Shown piece after piece: positions 61,877-64,000 of a stretch of 64,000 nt of DNA. Each line of letters starts with the position of its first letter. Position 1 is the stretch's first letter. This DNA is from an uncultured Sphingomonas sp. (GTDB lineage: Bacteria > Pseudomonadota > Alphaproteobacteria > Sphingomonadales > Sphingomonadaceae): positions 1-64,000 of the forward strand of contig NZ_CADCVZ010000005.1 of assembly GCF_902806265.1 (NCBI RefSeq), given 5' to 3'. The position numbers and the translations under genes were made by a program. The notes under the pieces were generated by a model. It was not told the DNA's origin, made no database searches, and saw only the letters and a program-made list of their open reading frames with translations.

Positions 61877-62249
61877 CGCGGCACCCGCCGTTGAAGACCT
61901 TCACCGCTCCGTCCTCCAGTCGCTGGACGACGACCAGGCAGTGGAAGTCGTCACCATCCCGCTGGCCGGTAAGTCCAGCATCGCCGATCACATGGTGATC
62001 GCGTCCGGCCGCTCGACCCGCCAGGTCGCCAGCATGGCCACCAAGCTCGCCGACAAGCTTAAGCGGGACCATGGCAAGATCGTCCGGGTCGAAGGCCTGC
62101 CGACCGCAGACTGGGTGCTGATCGACGCCGACGACGTCATCGTTCACCTGTTCCGGCCCGAGGTGCGGACCTTCTACAATCTCGAGCGGATGTGGGCGTT
62201 CGGCGATGAGGCGCCGCGGCAGGCGGCGGGCGGAACCGCTGCGCCCTAG
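61857..62249 (+). CDS. rsfS: ribosomal silencing factor RsfS (TTG start)
   Basis: AGKSSIADHMVIASGRSTRQVASMATKLADKLK; GLPTADWVLIDADDVIVHLFRPEVRTFYNLERMW; AGGAGA upstream of TTG. Confidence 0.94.
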   Translation: MADDIPDAAPAVEDLHRSVLQSLDDDQAVEVVTIPLAGKSSIADHMVIASGRSTRQVASMATKLADKLKRDHGKIVRVEGLPTADWVLIDADDVIVHLFRPEVRTFYNLERMWAFGDEAPRQAAGGTAAP

Positions 62250-62672
62250 GTGCTCCTCCACATCGTCGCCCGCGGCAAGATCGGCCGCTCAGCCGAAGCT
62301 GAGCTGGTCGAGCGATACCTCAAGCGCATCACTTGGCCAACGAAGCTGACTGAGCTGCCCGAGCGGGGCGGCGCCCTCCCCGCCCTGCTACCGAATAGCG
62401 TCACTGTTGCGCTGGACGAACGGGGTGAAGCGCTCGGCTCGACCGATTTCGCCCGCCTGCTCGAAGCCTGGCGCGACCGCGGCAAGCGCGAATGCCGCTT
62501 CCTGATCGGCGCGGCGGACGGCCATGGCGATGAGGGCCGTGCGTCCGCCGACCGCCTGCTGAGCTTTGGCCCCGCCACCTGGCCGCACCTGCTGATCCGC
62601 GCGATGCTCGCCGAGCAGCTGTTCCGCGCTACCGCCATCCTTGCCAACCACCCCTATCATCGTGAAGGTTGA
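62250..62672 (+). CDS. rlmH: 23S rRNA (pseudouridine(1915)-N(3))-methyltransferase
   Basis: IVARGKIGRSAEAELVERYLKRITW; VALDERGEALGSTDFARLL; FLIGAADGHGD; LIRAMLAEQLFRATAILANHPYHR. Confidence 0.96.
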   Translation: MLLHIVARGKIGRSAEAELVERYLKRITWPTKLTELPERGGALPALLPNSVTVALDERGEALGSTDFARLLEAWRDRGKRECRFLIGAADGHGDEGRASADRLLSFGPATWPHLLIRAMLAEQLFRATAILANHPYHREG

Positions 62673-63831
62673 GCGGGTGCGAAGCCGCCACTTTGTTCCC
62701 TTGCTGCTGGCCGTCCCGGTCCTACTCTCAGCGGCCGATCCGGTGACCGCCGCACGGGCCGAGGCGAAGGCGGCGCAGCGGGAAGTCGCCCGGCTGGAGA
62801 CGGCAGCGCGGAGTGCCGGGAGCGAGGCCGCCCGGCTCCGCGCGGAACAGGCCGCGGCAGCCCAGGCGATCGTCGCGGCCGAGGCGGACCTGGCAGCGGC
62901 CGAAGCGGAGGCGCACGCCGTGGCAATGGTACTGCAGCGCCGCGCCGCCGAGCTGGCCGAGCGCCAGCGCCCCGCCGCCTTCCTCCTCGCCGGCCTGGCG
63001 CACCTCGGCCGCCACCCGCCGCTCCTGACGCTCGCCGACGGCAGCTCGCCGCGCGAGTTCGTCACCGCCCGCGCATTGCTCGACGCCAGCTTGCCCGTGA
63101 TCCGCGCCCGCACCGCAGCACTCCGCGGCCAACTGGCGGAGGACCGCCGCCTCGCTGCCGAAGCCGGAGCGCTCCGAACCCGGTTGGCCGAGGGCCGCGA
63201 TCGGTTGCGCGCTCGTCAGGACCGGTTCGCCCAGCTGGAAGCACAGGCCAACGCCCGCTTCGCCCGGCTCGGCGGCGACGCGCTGGAGGCTGGCGACGTG
63301 GCCCTGGCGCGGACCGCCGAGGCCGAACAACTCGCCGATCGTGCCGCCTCGGCCCGCAGCTCCGCCCGGCTGGCCGCCGAATTGCAGCGCTGGCCCGAAG
63401 CGCCGCCCCGGCCGATCGCCCCCGACACGCGCCCGCCGGACCCGCCGCTCCGCTGGCGGCTCCCGGTCGCCGGGCCGGTGCGCACCGGCCTGCTCGAAGT
63501 CTCCCCGGCCGGCGTCCGCTCGCGCGGGCTGACCTTCGCCAGCCGTCGCGGCGCGCCGGTCCTTGCTCCCGCCGAGGGCCGGGTCGCCTTCGCCGGGCCG
63601 TTCCGCCGCCATGACGGGATCGTCATCATCGACCATGGCCGGGGCTGGATGACCCTGCTGACCGAGGTCCGCACCGACCTGGCGGTGGGCGCCCGGGTGA
63701 AGAGCGGAGCTCCGCTCGGCCGGGCGCTGGGTCCGGTCGCCGCGGAGCTGACCCGCAACGGCACGCCGCAGCCCGCCGCCCTCATCGCGGGTTCATCTGC
63801 CTTGCTGTCCAACGGCAGAGACACCAGCTAG
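62662..63831 (+). CDS. EnvC-like murein hydrolase activator (coiled coil plus LytM/M23)
   Basis: Signal sequence, long Ala/Glu coiled coil; C-terminal LTFASRRGAPVLAPAEGRVAFAGPFRRHDGIVIIDHGRGWMTLLTEV. Confidence 0.88.
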   Translation: MKVERVRSRHFVPLLLAVPVLLSAADPVTAARAEAKAAQREVARLETAARSAGSEAARLRAEQAAAAQAIVAAEADLAAAEAEAHAVAMVLQRRAAELAERQRPAAFLLAGLAHLGRHPPLLTLADGSSPREFVTARALLDASLPVIRARTAALRGQLAEDRRLAAEAGALRTRLAEGRDRLRARQDRFAQLEAQANARFARLGGDALEAGDVALARTAEAEQLADRAASARSSARLAAELQRWPEAPPRPIAPDTRPPDPPLRWRLPVAGPVRTGLLEVSPAGVRSRGLTFASRRGAPVLAPAEGRVAFAGPFRRHDGIVIIDHGRGWMTLLTEVRTDLAVGARVKSGAPLGRALGPVAAELTRNGTPQPAALIAGSSALLSNGRDTS

Positions 63832-63864
63832 ACTGCCGGCCCCTTCAAGGACTCGCGAACGCCC

Positions 63865-64000
63865 ATGATCCGCAAGCTGCTTCCCCCGCTCGCCCTGGTC
63901 GGCGCCCTCGCGCTGGTGCCGGTCGCCACCAGTTCGCTCGCTGCCGCCGACGTCGACACCTACAAGGAGCTGGAGAACTTCATGGGCGTGTTCGAGCGCG
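63865..64000 (+). CDS. N-terminus of S41 (CtpA-like) carboxy-terminal processing peptidase, truncated by window edge
   Basis: MIRKLLPPLALVGALALVPVATSSLAAADVDTYKELENFMGVFER; position after rlmH-envC. Confidence 0.7.
   Translation, partial: MIRKLLPPLALVGALALVPVATSSLAAADVDTYKELENFMGVFER

Overview
A 64 kb, GC-rich, densely coding chromosomal segment that looks like a sphingomonad-type alphaproteobacterium (inferred from gene content only). I see no transposase, prophage, rRNA or CRISPR array. Recognisable blocks: RluA synthase/HAD/ATP12/gmk; phasin and PHA synthase; clpS-murA; rsmE-gshA; Ku-LigD NHEJ operon; tRNA-Gly(TCC), tRNA-Tyr(GTA) and tRNA-Leu(CAG); phoR-pstSCAB-phoU-phoB; an HWE histidine kinase with a FAT-GUY receiver; uppP; ubiG; lysC; ptsP; a RodZ-like HTH protein; cpoB-tilS; pcm; a serine beta-lactamase-like protein; ftsH; and nadD-rsfS-rlmH-envC-ctpA. 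Most of the window is housekeeping. The items most worth a second look are: (1) a three-gene cassette of unknown function (membrane-anchored LuxR-type HTH, small helical protein, 4-TM protein) just upstream of a phoR with no visible TM helix; (2) a 1-nt frameshift that cuts the ATPase domain off the HWE kinase; (3) an in-frame TAG followed by 34 coding-looking codons in a secreted protein; (4) a beta-lactamase fold lacking the Glu166 general base; (5) a 12-bp perfect inverted repeat operator in front of the phasin gene; (6) an inverted duplication of the tRNA-Gly 3' end in a heavily structured tRNA spacer; (7) REP-like palindromes abutting stop codons; (8) convergent gene pairs whose stop codons touch or overlap. 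All family names come from motif reading; no database search was run.
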